A stretch of 40,413 bases of DNA from the NCBI GenBank assembly GCA_016200085.1, contig JACQFL010000017.1, positions 1-40,413 on the forward strand, in the 5' to 3' direction. Positions within the stretch are counted from its first letter, which is position 1; each line of letters begins with the position of its first letter. The position numbers and the translations under genes were made by a program. This stretch comes from Candidatus Rokuibacteriota bacterium (GTDB lineage Bacteria; Methylomirabilota; Methylomirabilia; Rokubacteriales; CSP1-6). The notes beneath the pieces were generated by a model. That model ran no database searches. It was given only the letters and a program-made list of their open reading frames with translations, and was not told where the DNA came from. Below, piece after piece: positions 8,355-15,500 of the stretch.

Positions 8355-9262
8355 TCCGCCTGGGCACGCGCGCGAGCACGCTCGCGCTCGCGCAGGCGGG
8401 CCTGGTCGCCGCCGGGCTCCGGGCGCTGGGCGAGCCGGTGGAGCTCGTGCCGATGCGCACGGAGGGCGACCGGAGGGCCGCGGCACGGCTCGCGGACATC
8501 GGCGGCAAGGGACTGTTCGTCCGGGAGATCGAGCAGGCGCTCCTCGACGGCGCGATCGACGTCGCCGTCCACAGCTTGAAAGATCTGCCCGCGCTCCTGC
8601 CCGTCGGGCTTGCCCTGCGCGCCTATCCGGCGCGCGAGGATCCGCGCGACGTGCTGGTGGCCCACGCGCCGGGCGGGCTCGACGCCCTCCGGCCCGCGGC
8701 GGTGGTGGGCACCTCGAGCCCGCGCCGCCGCGCGCTCCTGCTCGCCGTCCGTCCGGACGTGGTCGTCCAGCCCATCCGCGGCAGCGTCGAGACGCGGTTG
8801 CGGAAGCTCGGGGATCAGGCCTTCGACGCCGTGATGCTCGCGGCGGCCGGTCTCACGCGCCTCGGGATCACGCCGAGCCACACCGTCCCGCTGCCCCCCG
8901 ACCGCTTCGTGCCCGCCGTCGGGCAGGGGATCCTCGGCGTGGAGGCGCGCGCCGACGACACGCGCGTGGCCGGTCTGCTCGCCGCGCTCGATCACGCCCC
9001 GACGCGGGCGTGCGCGCTGGCCGAGCGCGCGTACCTGGCCCGGCTGGGGGCCTCCTGCACCACCCCGATGGCCGGCCACGCCACCGTCGACGGGGACGGG
9101 CTCCGGATGATCGCGGTGGTGGTGAGCGACGACGGACGCACGCTCCTGCGCGCGACGGCAGCGGCGCCGATGGCCGAGGCGGAGCGCCTCGGACGCGGGC
9201 TGGCGGAGCGGCTGCTCGCCGAGGGCGCGGCGGCGGTGACGGCGCTCGCCCCGAGAGCGTGA
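8351..9262 (+). CDS. hemC: Hydroxymethylbilane synthase (porphobilinogen deaminase)
   Basis: This enzyme joins four porphobilinogens into hydroxymethylbilane. It is 303 aa and starts at GTG 8351 inside the hemA stop. Motifs are IRLGTRASTLALAQA at the N-terminus, DVAVHSLKDLP, GTSSPRRRALL, and the dipyrromethane cofactor cysteine C236 in LGASCTTPMAGH. It is followed within a few bases by hemD. Confidence 0.97.
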   Translation: MIRLGTRASTLALAQAGLVAAGLRALGEPVELVPMRTEGDRRAAARLADIGGKGLFVREIEQALLDGAIDVAVHSLKDLPALLPVGLALRAYPAREDPRDVLVAHAPGGLDALRPAAVVGTSSPRRRALLLAVRPDVVVQPIRGSVETRLRKLGDQAFDAVMLAAAGLTRLGITPSHTVPLPPDRFVPAVGQGILGVEARADDTRVAGLLAALDHAPTRACALAERAYLARLGASCTTPMAGHATVDGDGLRMIAVVVSDDGRTLLRATAAAPMAEAERLGRGLAERLLAEGAAAVTALAPRA

Positions 9263-9267
9263 GCCCG

Positions 9268-10083
9268 ATGGCGGGGGCCCTCGCCGGACGCACCATCGTG
9301 GTGACGCGCGCGGCCGCGCAGGCGCGGCGGTTCGTCGATCTGCTCGAGGCCGAGGGCGCCCGCGTCGTCGAGGCGCCGGCGATCGCCATCGAGCCCCCGG
9401 CGTCCTGGGAGCCCCTCGACGCGGCCCTCGACGCCCTCGAGCGCTTCAGCTGGCTGATCTTCACCAGCGTCAACGGCGTGGCGATGGTGGACCGCCGGCT
9501 GCGCGCGCGCGGCCGGACCTGGACCGACGTGGGGCGGGCGCGGGTGGCCGCCATCGGACCGGCCACGGCGGAGGCCCTCGCGGAGCACGGCGTGCGCGTC
9601 GCCGTCGTGCCCCGGGAGTACCGGGCCGAGGGGCTCGTGGAGCAGCTGCGCGGCGAGGTGCGTGCGGGCGACGCGGTGCTGCTGCCGCGCGCCGCGCAGA
9701 CCCGCGACGTGCTCGTCACCGAGCTGCGCGCCCTCGGCGCCGAGGTGACGGAGGTCGCCGCCTACGCGACGCGGCGGGTGGAGCGCGACCGCGCGCTGCG
9801 CGACCTGCTCGCCGCGGGCGAGGTCGACGCGGTGACGTTCACCAGCTCGTCCACGGCGCGCAACTTCGTTGAGCTCTTCACGGCCGAGGAGCGGCGACTC
9901 TGGCTGGGCGACGTGCTGGTGGCGTCGATCGGGCCGGTGACCGCGGCCACAGCGGCCGAGTACGGCCTCACCACGGCGGTGATGCCGGCCGAGTACACGA
10001 TCCCCGCGCTCGCCCGGGCGCTGGCCGCGCACTTCGCGCGGCTGCCGGCCCCGCGAGGGCGCGCGCGGCAAAGGAGCGGATGA
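9268..10083 (+). CDS. hemD: Uroporphyrinogen-III synthase
   Basis: This enzyme cyclises hydroxymethylbilane with inversion of ring D. It is 271 aa from ATG 9268; GTG 9259, three codons earlier and overlapping the hemC stop, is an alternative start. The sequence shows the two-lobed HemD pattern: [64 protein letters not shown] and [17 protein letters not shown]. HemD is poorly conserved, and its place between hemC and hemB supports the call. It overlaps the hemB start by four bases. Confidence 0.93.
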   Translation: MAGALAGRTIVVTRAAAQARRFVDLLEAEGARVVEAPAIAIEPPASWEPLDAALDALERFSWLIFTSVNGVAMVDRRLRARGRTWTDVGRARVAAIGPATAEALAEHGVRVAVVPREYRAEGLVEQLRGEVRAGDAVLLPRAAQTRDVLVTELRALGAEVTEVAAYATRRVERDRALRDLLAAGEVDAVTFTSSSTARNFVELFTAEERRLWLGDVLVASIGPVTAATAAEYGLTTAVMPAEYTIPALARALAAHFARLPAPRGRARQRSG

Positions 10084-11069
10084 TGCCACATCCGATGTTC
10101 CGTCCGAGACGGCTCAGGGAAAAGGCGCTCGTGCGCTCGCTCGTGCGCGAGACGCGGCTCTCGGTCGACGACTTCATCTACCCGATGTTCATCGTCCACG
10201 GGCGCGGCGTGCGCGCGCCCATCGGCGCCATGCCGGGGCAGGCCCGGCTGTCGGTCGACGAGATGGTGAAGGAGGCCAAGGACGTGGCGGGCCTGGGCAT
10301 CCCGGGCGTGCTCCTGTTCGGGCTGCCGGCCGAGAAGGATCCGCGCGGCTCCGAGGCCTACGCGGAGGACGGCATCGTGCAGCAGGCGGTCCGCGCCATC
10401 AAGGACACCGTGCCCGACCTCCTCGTGCTCACCGACGTGTGCCTCTGCGAGTACACGAGCCACGGCCACTGCGGCGTCGTGGAGGACGGCACGGTCAAGA
10501 ACGACCCGACCCTGGAGCTGCTGACCCGGACCGCAGTCTCCCACGCCGAGGCCGGCGCCGACATGGTGGCGCCATCGGACATGATGGACGGACGCGTGGG
10601 CGCCATCCGCGAGGGGCTCGACGACGCGGGCTTCGCCGAGACCCCGATCATGGCCTACTCGGCCAAGTACGCGTCCGTGTTCTATGGGCCCTTCCGCGAG
10701 GCCGCCGACTCCACGCCGCAGTTCGGCGACCGCCGCGCCTACCAGATGGACCCCGCCAACGTGGTGGAGGCCATGCGCGAGATCGCGCTCGACGTCGACG
10801 AGGGCGCGGACATCGTGATGGTGAAGCCGGCGCTGCCCTACCTGGACGTCATTGCGCGGGCGAAGGCGGAGTTCGGCATGCCGCTGGCGGCGTACTCCGT
10901 CTCCGGCGAGTACGCCATGATCCGCGCCGCGGGCCAGCTCGGCTGGCTCGACGAGCGCCGCGCGATGATGGAAGCGCTTCTGTCCATCCGGCGCGCGGGC
11001 GCCGACATCGTGATCACGTACTTCGCGCGCGAGGCCGCGCGGGCGCTCGAGCGCGGCGGCGAAGGCTGA
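10080..11069 (+). CDS. hemB: Delta-aminolevulinic acid dehydratase (porphobilinogen synthase)
   Basis: This enzyme condenses two aminolevulinates to porphobilinogen. It is 329 aa. AAGGAG at 10071-10076 precedes two adjacent ATGs (10080, 10083), and either could be used. The active-site zinc cysteines are present (C121, C123, C131 in [13 protein letters not shown]), so this is the Zn-dependent class. The Schiff-base lysines are K196 (AYSAKYAS) and K249 (MVKPALPY). It ends 10 bases before the Rrf2 gene, which may therefore be in the same transcript. Confidence 0.97.
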   Translation: MMPHPMFRPRRLREKALVRSLVRETRLSVDDFIYPMFIVHGRGVRAPIGAMPGQARLSVDEMVKEAKDVAGLGIPGVLLFGLPAEKDPRGSEAYAEDGIVQQAVRAIKDTVPDLLVLTDVCLCEYTSHGHCGVVEDGTVKNDPTLELLTRTAVSHAEAGADMVAPSDMMDGRVGAIREGLDDAGFAETPIMAYSAKYASVFYGPFREAADSTPQFGDRRAYQMDPANVVEAMREIALDVDEGADIVMVKPALPYLDVIARAKAEFGMPLAAYSVSGEYAMIRAAGQLGWLDERRAMMEALLSIRRAGADIVITYFAREAARALERGGEG

Positions 11070-11079
11070 GCGGGGGACC

Positions 11080-11508
11080 ATGCGCATCTCGGCGAAGGGC
11101 GAGTACGCGATCAAGGCCATGCTCGAGCTGGCCCTGACCCATGGGCGTGGGCTCCTGCCGATCCAGGAGATCGCGGCGCGCCGCTCGATCCCGCCCCGCT
11201 ACCTCGAGCAGGTGCTGCTCGCGCTCAAGCAGGCGGGCCTGCTCGCCTCCAAGCGCGGGCTCTCCGGCGGCTACGAGCTCATGCGCCCGCCGGACCAGAT
11301 CACCGTCGGCGCCGTCCTGCGCGCGGTGGAGGGGGAGAGCGCGCCGTTCGAGCCCGCGGGCGGCGCCGGCGACGACGGCGACCTGGCCGAGCTGTGGGAC
11401 GGGCTCTCCGAGGCCGTGTCGCACGTCGTCGACGGGCTGACCTTCGAGGATCTCGCGCGCCGCGCGCGCGACCGGCGCAGCCGTCCCCGCGCCATGTACC
11501 ACATATGA
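11080..11508 (+). CDS. Rrf2-family transcriptional regulator without Fe-S cysteines
   Basis: The product is a 142-aa winged-helix regulator of the Rrf2 family (IscR, CymR, NsrR). MRISAKGEYAIKAMLELA and the recognition region IPPRYLEQVLLALKQAGLLASKRGLSGGY are diagnostic. The C-terminal part has no cysteine at all, so it cannot hold the IscR/NsrR-type Fe-S cluster. That is the situation in CymR, the cysteine regulator that senses through CysK. The next gene here is a cysteine synthase, so a cysteine-responsive CymR-like role is a reasonable inference. Its stop codon overlaps a tandem 12-base repeat that may be its own operator. Confidence 0.88.
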   Translation: MRISAKGEYAIKAMLELALTHGRGLLPIQEIAARRSIPPRYLEQVLLALKQAGLLASKRGLSGGYELMRPPDQITVGAVLRAVEGESAPFEPAGGAGDDGDLAELWDGLSEAVSHVVDGLTFEDLARRARDRRSRPRAMYHI

Positions 11509-11535
11509 CTCCGAATATGACTCCGAGTATCCGGA
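11503..11535 (+). promoter_or_regulatory. Tandem 12-bp repeat, candidate Rrf2 operator
   Basis: ATATGACTCCGA occurs twice head to tail (11503-11514 and 11515-11526), followed by GTATCCGG. The second copy forms the short dyad ACTC-C-GAGT. It lies at the end of the Rrf2 gene and about 170 bases before cysK. Rrf2 proteins commonly bind AT-containing dyads near their own or adjacent genes, but the binding assignment is inference. Confidence 0.35.
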
Positions 11536-11552
11536 GCGACCTTCGCGTGAGC

Positions 11553-11655
11553 CGAACGGGTGTCGCGCCGGGCAGCGCCATTCCGCTCGCCACCCCCGCC
11601 CGGTGTGGGGTCCCCCGGCTCGCTCCGTGGCGCTGCCCGCCACGACACCCGTTCG
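11553..11655 (+). repeat. 103-base near-perfect inverted repeat upstream of cysK
   Basis: CGAACGGGTGTCG (11553-11565) is complementary to CGACACCCGTTCG (11643-11655). After a 3x3 mismatch, CGGGCAGCGCCA (11569-11580) pairs with TGGCGCTGCCCG (11628-11639). That is 25 pairs around a 47-base interior. No U-tract follows, so it is not a standard terminator. It could be a structured leader of cysK mRNA, a small RNA or a miniature inverted-repeat element. It fills most of the 196-base gap between the Rrf2 gene and cysK. Confidence 0.7.
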
Positions 11656-11704
11656 ACGACAGTGTGTGCACTCATGAACAGTGGCTGCGAATGAGAGTGC
11701 GGCG

Positions 11705-12613
11705 ATGAGGATCGCGAACAACGTGCTGGAGCTGATCGGGCGGACGCCGCTGGTGCGGCTCAACCGGCTGCCGAAGCCCGGCGGGGCGGTGGTCGCCGCC
11801 AAGCTGGAGCACATGAACCCCGGCGGCAGCGTCAAGGACCGGACCGCGCTGGCGATGATCGAGGACGCCGAGCGCCGCGGCGTGCTCAAGCCGGGCGCCA
11901 CGCTCATCGAGCCCACGAGCGGCAACACCGGGATCGGGCTGGCCATGGCGGCGGCCGTCAAGGGGTACCGCCTGATCCTCACCATGCCGGACGACATGAG
12001 CGTGGAGCGCCAGCGGCTGTTCGCGCGGTACGGCGCCGAGATCCACCTGACGCCCGCCATCGAGGGCATGACCGGCGCGGTGTTCGCTGCCCAGGAGATG
12101 ATCCGCGAGCGCCCGGAGTGCTTCATGCCGCAGCAGTTCGAGAACCCGGCGAACCCCGACGTGCATCGCCGGACGACCGCGCCCGAGATCCTCGAGGCGG
12201 TCGACGGGCGGCTGGACGCGTTCGTGGCCGGAGTGGGCACGGGCGGCACGATCACCGGCGTCGGCGAGGTCCTCAAGGCCAAGGTGCCGGGCGTGCAGGT
12301 GGTCGCGGTCGAGCCGGCCGGATCGCCGGTGCTCTCGGGCGGCAAGGCGCGGCCCCACGCGATCCAGGGCATCGGCGCGTCGTTCGTGCCCGGCGTGCTG
12401 AACCGGAGCGTGATCGACCGCATCATGCAGGTCAGGGACGAAGACGCCATCGCGTGGTCGCGGCGGCTCGTGCGCGAGGAAGGCCTTCTCGTCGGCATCT
12501 CCGCCGGCGCCGCCGCGTTCGCCGCCTGCAGCGTGGCCGCCGAGCTCGGACCGGACCGCCTCGTGGTCACGGTCCTCCCCGACACTGGCGAGCGCTACCT
12601 GAGCATGGGCTAG
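11705..12613 (+). CDS. cysK: Cysteine synthase (PLP-dependent, CysK/CysM family)
   Basis: This enzyme replaces the leaving group of an activated serine with sulfide or a protein thiocarboxylate to make cysteine. It is 302 aa from ATG 11705; a GTG at 11681 would add eight residues. The PLP lysine is K44 in NPGGSVKDR. EPTSGNTGIGLA, the glycine-rich phosphate loop GVGTGGTITGVGEVL and GISAGAAAF are typical. The SGGKARPHAIQGIG segment looks more like O-acetylserine enzymes (CysK) than O-phosphoserine CysM of mycobacteria. The following CysO-like carrier and JAMM protease nevertheless suggest it may work with a thiocarboxylated carrier. The sulfur and serine donors are therefore open. Confidence 0.92.
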   Translation: MRIANNVLELIGRTPLVRLNRLPKPGGAVVAAKLEHMNPGGSVKDRTALAMIEDAERRGVLKPGATLIEPTSGNTGIGLAMAAAVKGYRLILTMPDDMSVERQRLFARYGAEIHLTPAIEGMTGAVFAAQEMIRERPECFMPQQFENPANPDVHRRTTAPEILEAVDGRLDAFVAGVGTGGTITGVGEVLKAKVPGVQVVAVEPAGSPVLSGGKARPHAIQGIGASFVPGVLNRSVIDRIMQVRDEDAIAWSRRLVREEGLLVGISAGAAAFAACSVAAELGPDRLVVTVLPDTGERYLSMG

Positions 12614-12635
12614 CAGACTGGCAGAGAACAGAGCA

Positions 12636-12700
12636 GCGTCCCGGGTACCCCGGGACGCTCCGAGCGTCGGGGGGTCTGGGGGGCGCCCGGAGCCCCCCAG
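12636..12700 (+). repeat. Structured intergenic repeat, copy A
   Basis: It begins with a perfect 10-bp hairpin (GCGTCCCGGG-TAC-CCCGGGACGC, 12636-12658). It continues as a 45-base block (12656-12700) that recurs with one mismatch at 25158-25202. The block holds a second hairpin, CTGGGGGGC with GCCCCCCAG around a 7-base loop. It starts 22 bases after the cysK stop and ends 30 bases before the sulfur carrier gene. It could act as a 3'-end structure, a partial terminator or an attenuator. Confidence 0.8.
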
Positions 12701-12730
12701 TTAGTTGATCGAAATTCCAAGGAGCACGTC

Positions 12731-13048
12731 ATGGCCGTGATGGTGTACATTCCAACGCCGTTCCGCCGCGCCACCAACAACCACGACCGGGTCGAGGTGA
12801 AGGCCCGCGACGTGGGGGGCGCGCTCGACGAGCTCGAGCGGACCTGGACGGGGCTGAAGGGGCTCGTGCGCAACGAGCAGGGGCAGGTCCACCACCACGT
12901 GAACATCTACGTCAACAGCGAGGCGATCGAGTCGCTCCAGGGGCTCGGCACGCCGCTCAAGGACGGGGACGAGCTCACGCTCATCCCGGCGCTGGCAGGC
13001 GGCGCCGGGGTCCCGCCGTCCGCGCCGAGCCCACGACGAAGATCGTGA
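12731..13048 (+). CDS. CysO/MoaD/ThiS-like ubiquitin-fold sulfur carrier with C-terminal tail
   Basis: The product is a small beta-grasp sulfur-carrier protein of 105 aa. AAGGAG lies about seven bases before the ATG at 12731. The fold pattern is visible: VMVYIPTPFRRATN, then NIYVNSEAIESLQGLGTPLKDGDELTLIPALAGG. The last block is the classic carrier C-terminus whose Gly-Gly becomes a thiocarboxylate. Here the GG (residues 90-91) is not terminal: 14 residues ([14 protein letters not shown]) follow. The tail overlaps the start of the JAMM protease gene, which could cut it off. Related precursors with extra C-terminal residues are QbsE and HcyS. Context (cysteine synthase before, JAMM after) points to CysO rather than MoaD. 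Confidence 0.85.
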   Translation: MAVMVYIPTPFRRATNNHDRVEVKARDVGGALDELERTWTGLKGLVRNEQGQVHHHVNIYVNSEAIESLQGLGTPLKDGDELTLIPALAGGAGVPPSAPSPRRRS

Positions 13049-13512
13049 TCCTGACCCGCGACGAGCTGGCGGCGATCCAGACGCAGGCGGTCGAGGAGTA
13101 CCCGGCCGAGTCGTGCGGGGTGGTGGTGACCCGCGGCGCGGAGCGGCGGCTGGTGCGCTGCCGCAACATCCAGGACGAGCTCCACGCGCGTGATCCGGAG
13201 CATCACCCGCGCGACGGGCGGACCGCGTATTACATCGACCCCCAGGACCTGCTGCGCATCGGGCGGCTGGAAGGCGAGGGCTTTGCGGTCGCCGTCATCT
13301 ATCACTCGCACGTCGACGCGGGCGCCTACTTCTCGCCGACCGACAAGCGGCAGGCCATGCTCGGCGACGACCCGGCGTACCCCGACACCATCTACGTCGT
13401 CACCTCGGTGGTCAGCGGCCGGGTCGAGGCGGTCCAGGCCTTCCGGTGGCACGGGCCCGAGGGCGATTTCCTGCCCGTCACGCTCGACGTGGTCGATTCA
13501 AGGAGCGCCTGA
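13045..13512 (+). CDS. JAMM/MPN+ metalloprotease, Mec+-like
   Basis: The product is a 155-aa zinc protease of the prokaryotic JAMM family. The full motif is present: E22 (PAESCG), then H87-S-H89-x7-S97-x2-D100 ([14 protein letters not shown]). In mycobacteria the equivalent, Mec+, releases cysteine from the CysO-cysteine adduct. In related sulfur systems JAMM enzymes (QbsD, HcyD) trim the carrier to expose Gly-Gly. The GTG at 13045 overlaps the carrier stop (GTGA), implying coupled translation. With the tailed carrier next door it may do both jobs; that is inference. Confidence 0.9.
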   Translation: MILTRDELAAIQTQAVEEYPAESCGVVVTRGAERRLVRCRNIQDELHARDPEHHPRDGRTAYYIDPQDLLRIGRLEGEGFAVAVIYHSHVDAGAYFSPTDKRQAMLGDDPAYPDTIYVVTSVVSGRVEAVQAFRWHGPEGDFLPVTLDVVDSRSA

Positions 13513-13516
13513 TCTA

Positions 13517-14794
13517 ATGGACTCCAAGACACTGTTTTCCAGGGCTCAGAGGCTTATCCCAGGGGGAGTGAACAGCCCCGTGCGCGCCTTCCGCGGCGTC
13601 GGGGGCGAGCCGTTCTTCGTGGCGCGTGGGCAGGGCTCCCGGCTGTTCGACGTCGACGGCCGGTCGTACGTGGACTTCGTCGGCTCGTGGGGTCCGCTCA
13701 TCCTCGGGCACGCGGCGCCGGCGATCGTCGAGGCCGTCATCGAGGCCGCCCGGCGTGGCACGAGCTACGGCGCGCCAACCGCCGGGGAAGTGGAGCTCGC
13801 CGAGGCCCTCTGCGCGGCGTACCCGTCGATGGAGATGCTCCGCCTCGTCAGCTCCGGCACGGAGGCGGCGATGAGCGCCATCCGGGTCGCGCGCGGCGCC
13901 ACGGGCCGCGACGTCCTCGTCAAGTTCGACGGCTGCTATCACGGCCACGCCGACAGCCTCCTGGTGAAGGCGGGCTCGGGCGCCGCCACGCTGGGGATCC
14001 CCGACAGCGCGGGCGTGCCGCCGGCGCTCGCCGCGCTCACCGTCACGGTGGACTACAACGATCTCGCGGGCGTCGAAGGCGCGTTCCGGGCCCACGGCGA
14101 GCGCGTGGCCGCGGTGATCGTCGAGCCCGTCGCGGGCAACATGGGCGTGGTGCCCCCGGCGCCGGGCTTTCTGGAGGGGCTGCGCGCGCTCTGCACGCGG
14201 CACGACGCCGTGCTGATCTTCGACGAGGTCATCACCGGCTTCCGCGTCGCGTACGGCGGCGCCCAGCAGCGCTACGGGGTGCGGCCGGATCTCACGTGCC
14301 TCGGCAAGATCATCGGCGGCGGCCTGCCCGTCGGCGCCTATGGCGGCCGGCGCGATCTCATGTCCGCCGTGGCGCCGCTCGGCGCCGTCTACCAGGCGGG
14401 CACCCTCTCCGGCAACCCGCTCGCGGTCGCCGCCGGCCTCGCCGCGGTCCGGGCGCTCGCGCAGGGCGATCCCTACGCGCGCCTCGAGGCCCTGGGCGCG
14501 CGGCTCGAGGACGGGCTGCGCGCGGCGGCGCAGGCTGCCGGGGTGCCGCTCACCGTCAACCGCGTCGGGTCGATGCTGACCGGCTTCTTCTGCGCGGGGC
14601 CGGTGACCGACTACGCCTCGGCGCGCCGCGCGGATCGGGAGCGCTACGCGCGCTTCTTCCACGCGATGCTCGCGCGCGGCGTCTACCTCGCGCCGTCGCA
14701 GTTCGAGGCGGCGTTCGTCTCGCTCGCGCACGCGGAGAGCGACCTCGACGCCGCGGGCGCGGCCGCGCGCGAGGCGCTCGCCGCGCTCCGCTGA
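13517..14794 (+). CDS. hemL: Glutamate-1-semialdehyde 2,1-aminomutase
   Basis: This enzyme converts glutamate-1-semialdehyde to 5-aminolevulinate, the step after HemA. It is 425 aa from ATG 13517, with AAGGAG about 12 bases upstream. It shows [17 protein letters not shown] at the N-terminus, the substrate motif [37 protein letters not shown], and PLP lysine K264 in [14 protein letters not shown]. It completes the heme set hemA-C-D-B of this window but is separated from it by the cysteine module. Confidence 0.97.
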   Translation: MDSKTLFSRAQRLIPGGVNSPVRAFRGVGGEPFFVARGQGSRLFDVDGRSYVDFVGSWGPLILGHAAPAIVEAVIEAARRGTSYGAPTAGEVELAEALCAAYPSMEMLRLVSSGTEAAMSAIRVARGATGRDVLVKFDGCYHGHADSLLVKAGSGAATLGIPDSAGVPPALAALTVTVDYNDLAGVEGAFRAHGERVAAVIVEPVAGNMGVVPPAPGFLEGLRALCTRHDAVLIFDEVITGFRVAYGGAQQRYGVRPDLTCLGKIIGGGLPVGAYGGRRDLMSAVAPLGAVYQAGTLSGNPLAVAAGLAAVRALAQGDPYARLEALGARLEDGLRAAAQAAGVPLTVNRVGSMLTGFFCAGPVTDYASARRADRERYARFFHAMLARGVYLAPSQFEAAFVSLAHAESDLDAAGAAAREALAALR

Positions 14795-14806
14795 CCGGCA
14801 TTTCCG

Positions 14807-14834
14807 TTGACTTGTTTCCGGGCCGGGTGATACG
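14807..14834 (+). promoter_or_regulatory. Candidate promoter for the alternative complex III operon
   Basis: TTGACT at 14807-14812 is followed after 16 bases by GATACG (14829-14834), just after the hemL stop and about 40 bases before actA. The -10 box is imperfect. Confidence 0.4.
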
Positions 14835-14872
14835 GTTCACGAGACACAGCGACTACCCGGGAGGGCGCTCGA

Positions 14873-15469
14873 CTGTCGACGAAAGCAAGGGCGGGGGTGG
14901 GGGCACTCGGTGTCGTGCTCCTCGCCGTGCTGGTCTTCCTCGCGGTGTCGTCGTGGAGCCGCCAACCCGTTGCGGCGGCGCCGTCCGTCCAGCCGATAGA
15001 CTTCCCCCACCGCACGCACGTGCAGACCTACAAGATCGACTGCCAGTACTGCCACGCCGACGCGCGCCGCTCGGACTACGCGGGCCTGCCGTCGGTGAGC
15101 CGCTGCATGGGCTGCCACAAGATCACGGCGAGCGACAAGCCGGAGATCAAGAAGCTGGCCGAGTACGCCGCCAGGGCCGAGCCCATCCCCTGGGTGCGGC
15201 AGTACAAGATCCCGGAGTTCACGTACTTCCCGCACAAGGCGCACATCCGCGCGGAGGTCAAATGCCAGACGTGCCACGGCCCGGTGGAGACGATGACCAC
15301 GGTCGGCGCGACGACGGGCCAGCGGTTGAGCAACGACCTGCTGAACCTGGTCGGGCTCAGGCCGGCGGCTCCGCCGCTCACCATGGGCTGGTGCGTGGAG
15401 TGCCACCGGACGCAGAACGCCGCGCGCGGCCTGCGCGCGCCGCTGGACTGCGTGACGTGCCACCATTGA
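14873..15469 (+). CDS. actA: Alternative complex III subunit ActA, pentaheme cytochrome c
   Basis: This is the membrane-anchored multiheme subunit of the quinol:acceptor oxidoreductase ACIII. Five CxxCH heme sites are seen (CQYCH, CMGCH, CQTCH, CVECH, CVTCH), as in ActA. A hydrophobic segment near the N-terminus (VVLLAVLVFLAVS) anchors it. No ATG is available. The GTG at 14897 would start right at the helix with no positive residues before it. A CTG at 14873 sits seven bases after GGGAGGG and adds STKARAG, giving the positive N-terminus expected for periplasmic export, so I chose CTG. The product is then 198 aa. Confidence 0.9.
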   Translation: MSTKARAGVGALGVVLLAVLVFLAVSSWSRQPVAAAPSVQPIDFPHRTHVQTYKIDCQYCHADARRSDYAGLPSVSRCMGCHKITASDKPEIKKLAEYAARAEPIPWVRQYKIPEFTYFPHKAHIRAEVKCQTCHGPVETMTTVGATTGQRLSNDLLNLVGLRPAAPPLTMGWCVECHRTQNAARGLRAPLDCVTCHH

Positions 15470-15500
15470 GGTCCATCGGGGCCGCCCGGGGGCGCGATCG

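Noticed and set aside
11553..11655. T-box or standard rho-independent terminator before cysK
   Set aside because: No T-box core was recognised and no U-tract follows the stem.
12656..12700. G-quadruplex in the shared repeat block
   Set aside because: It has only two long G runs on one strand; pairing with the C run downstream explains the composition better.
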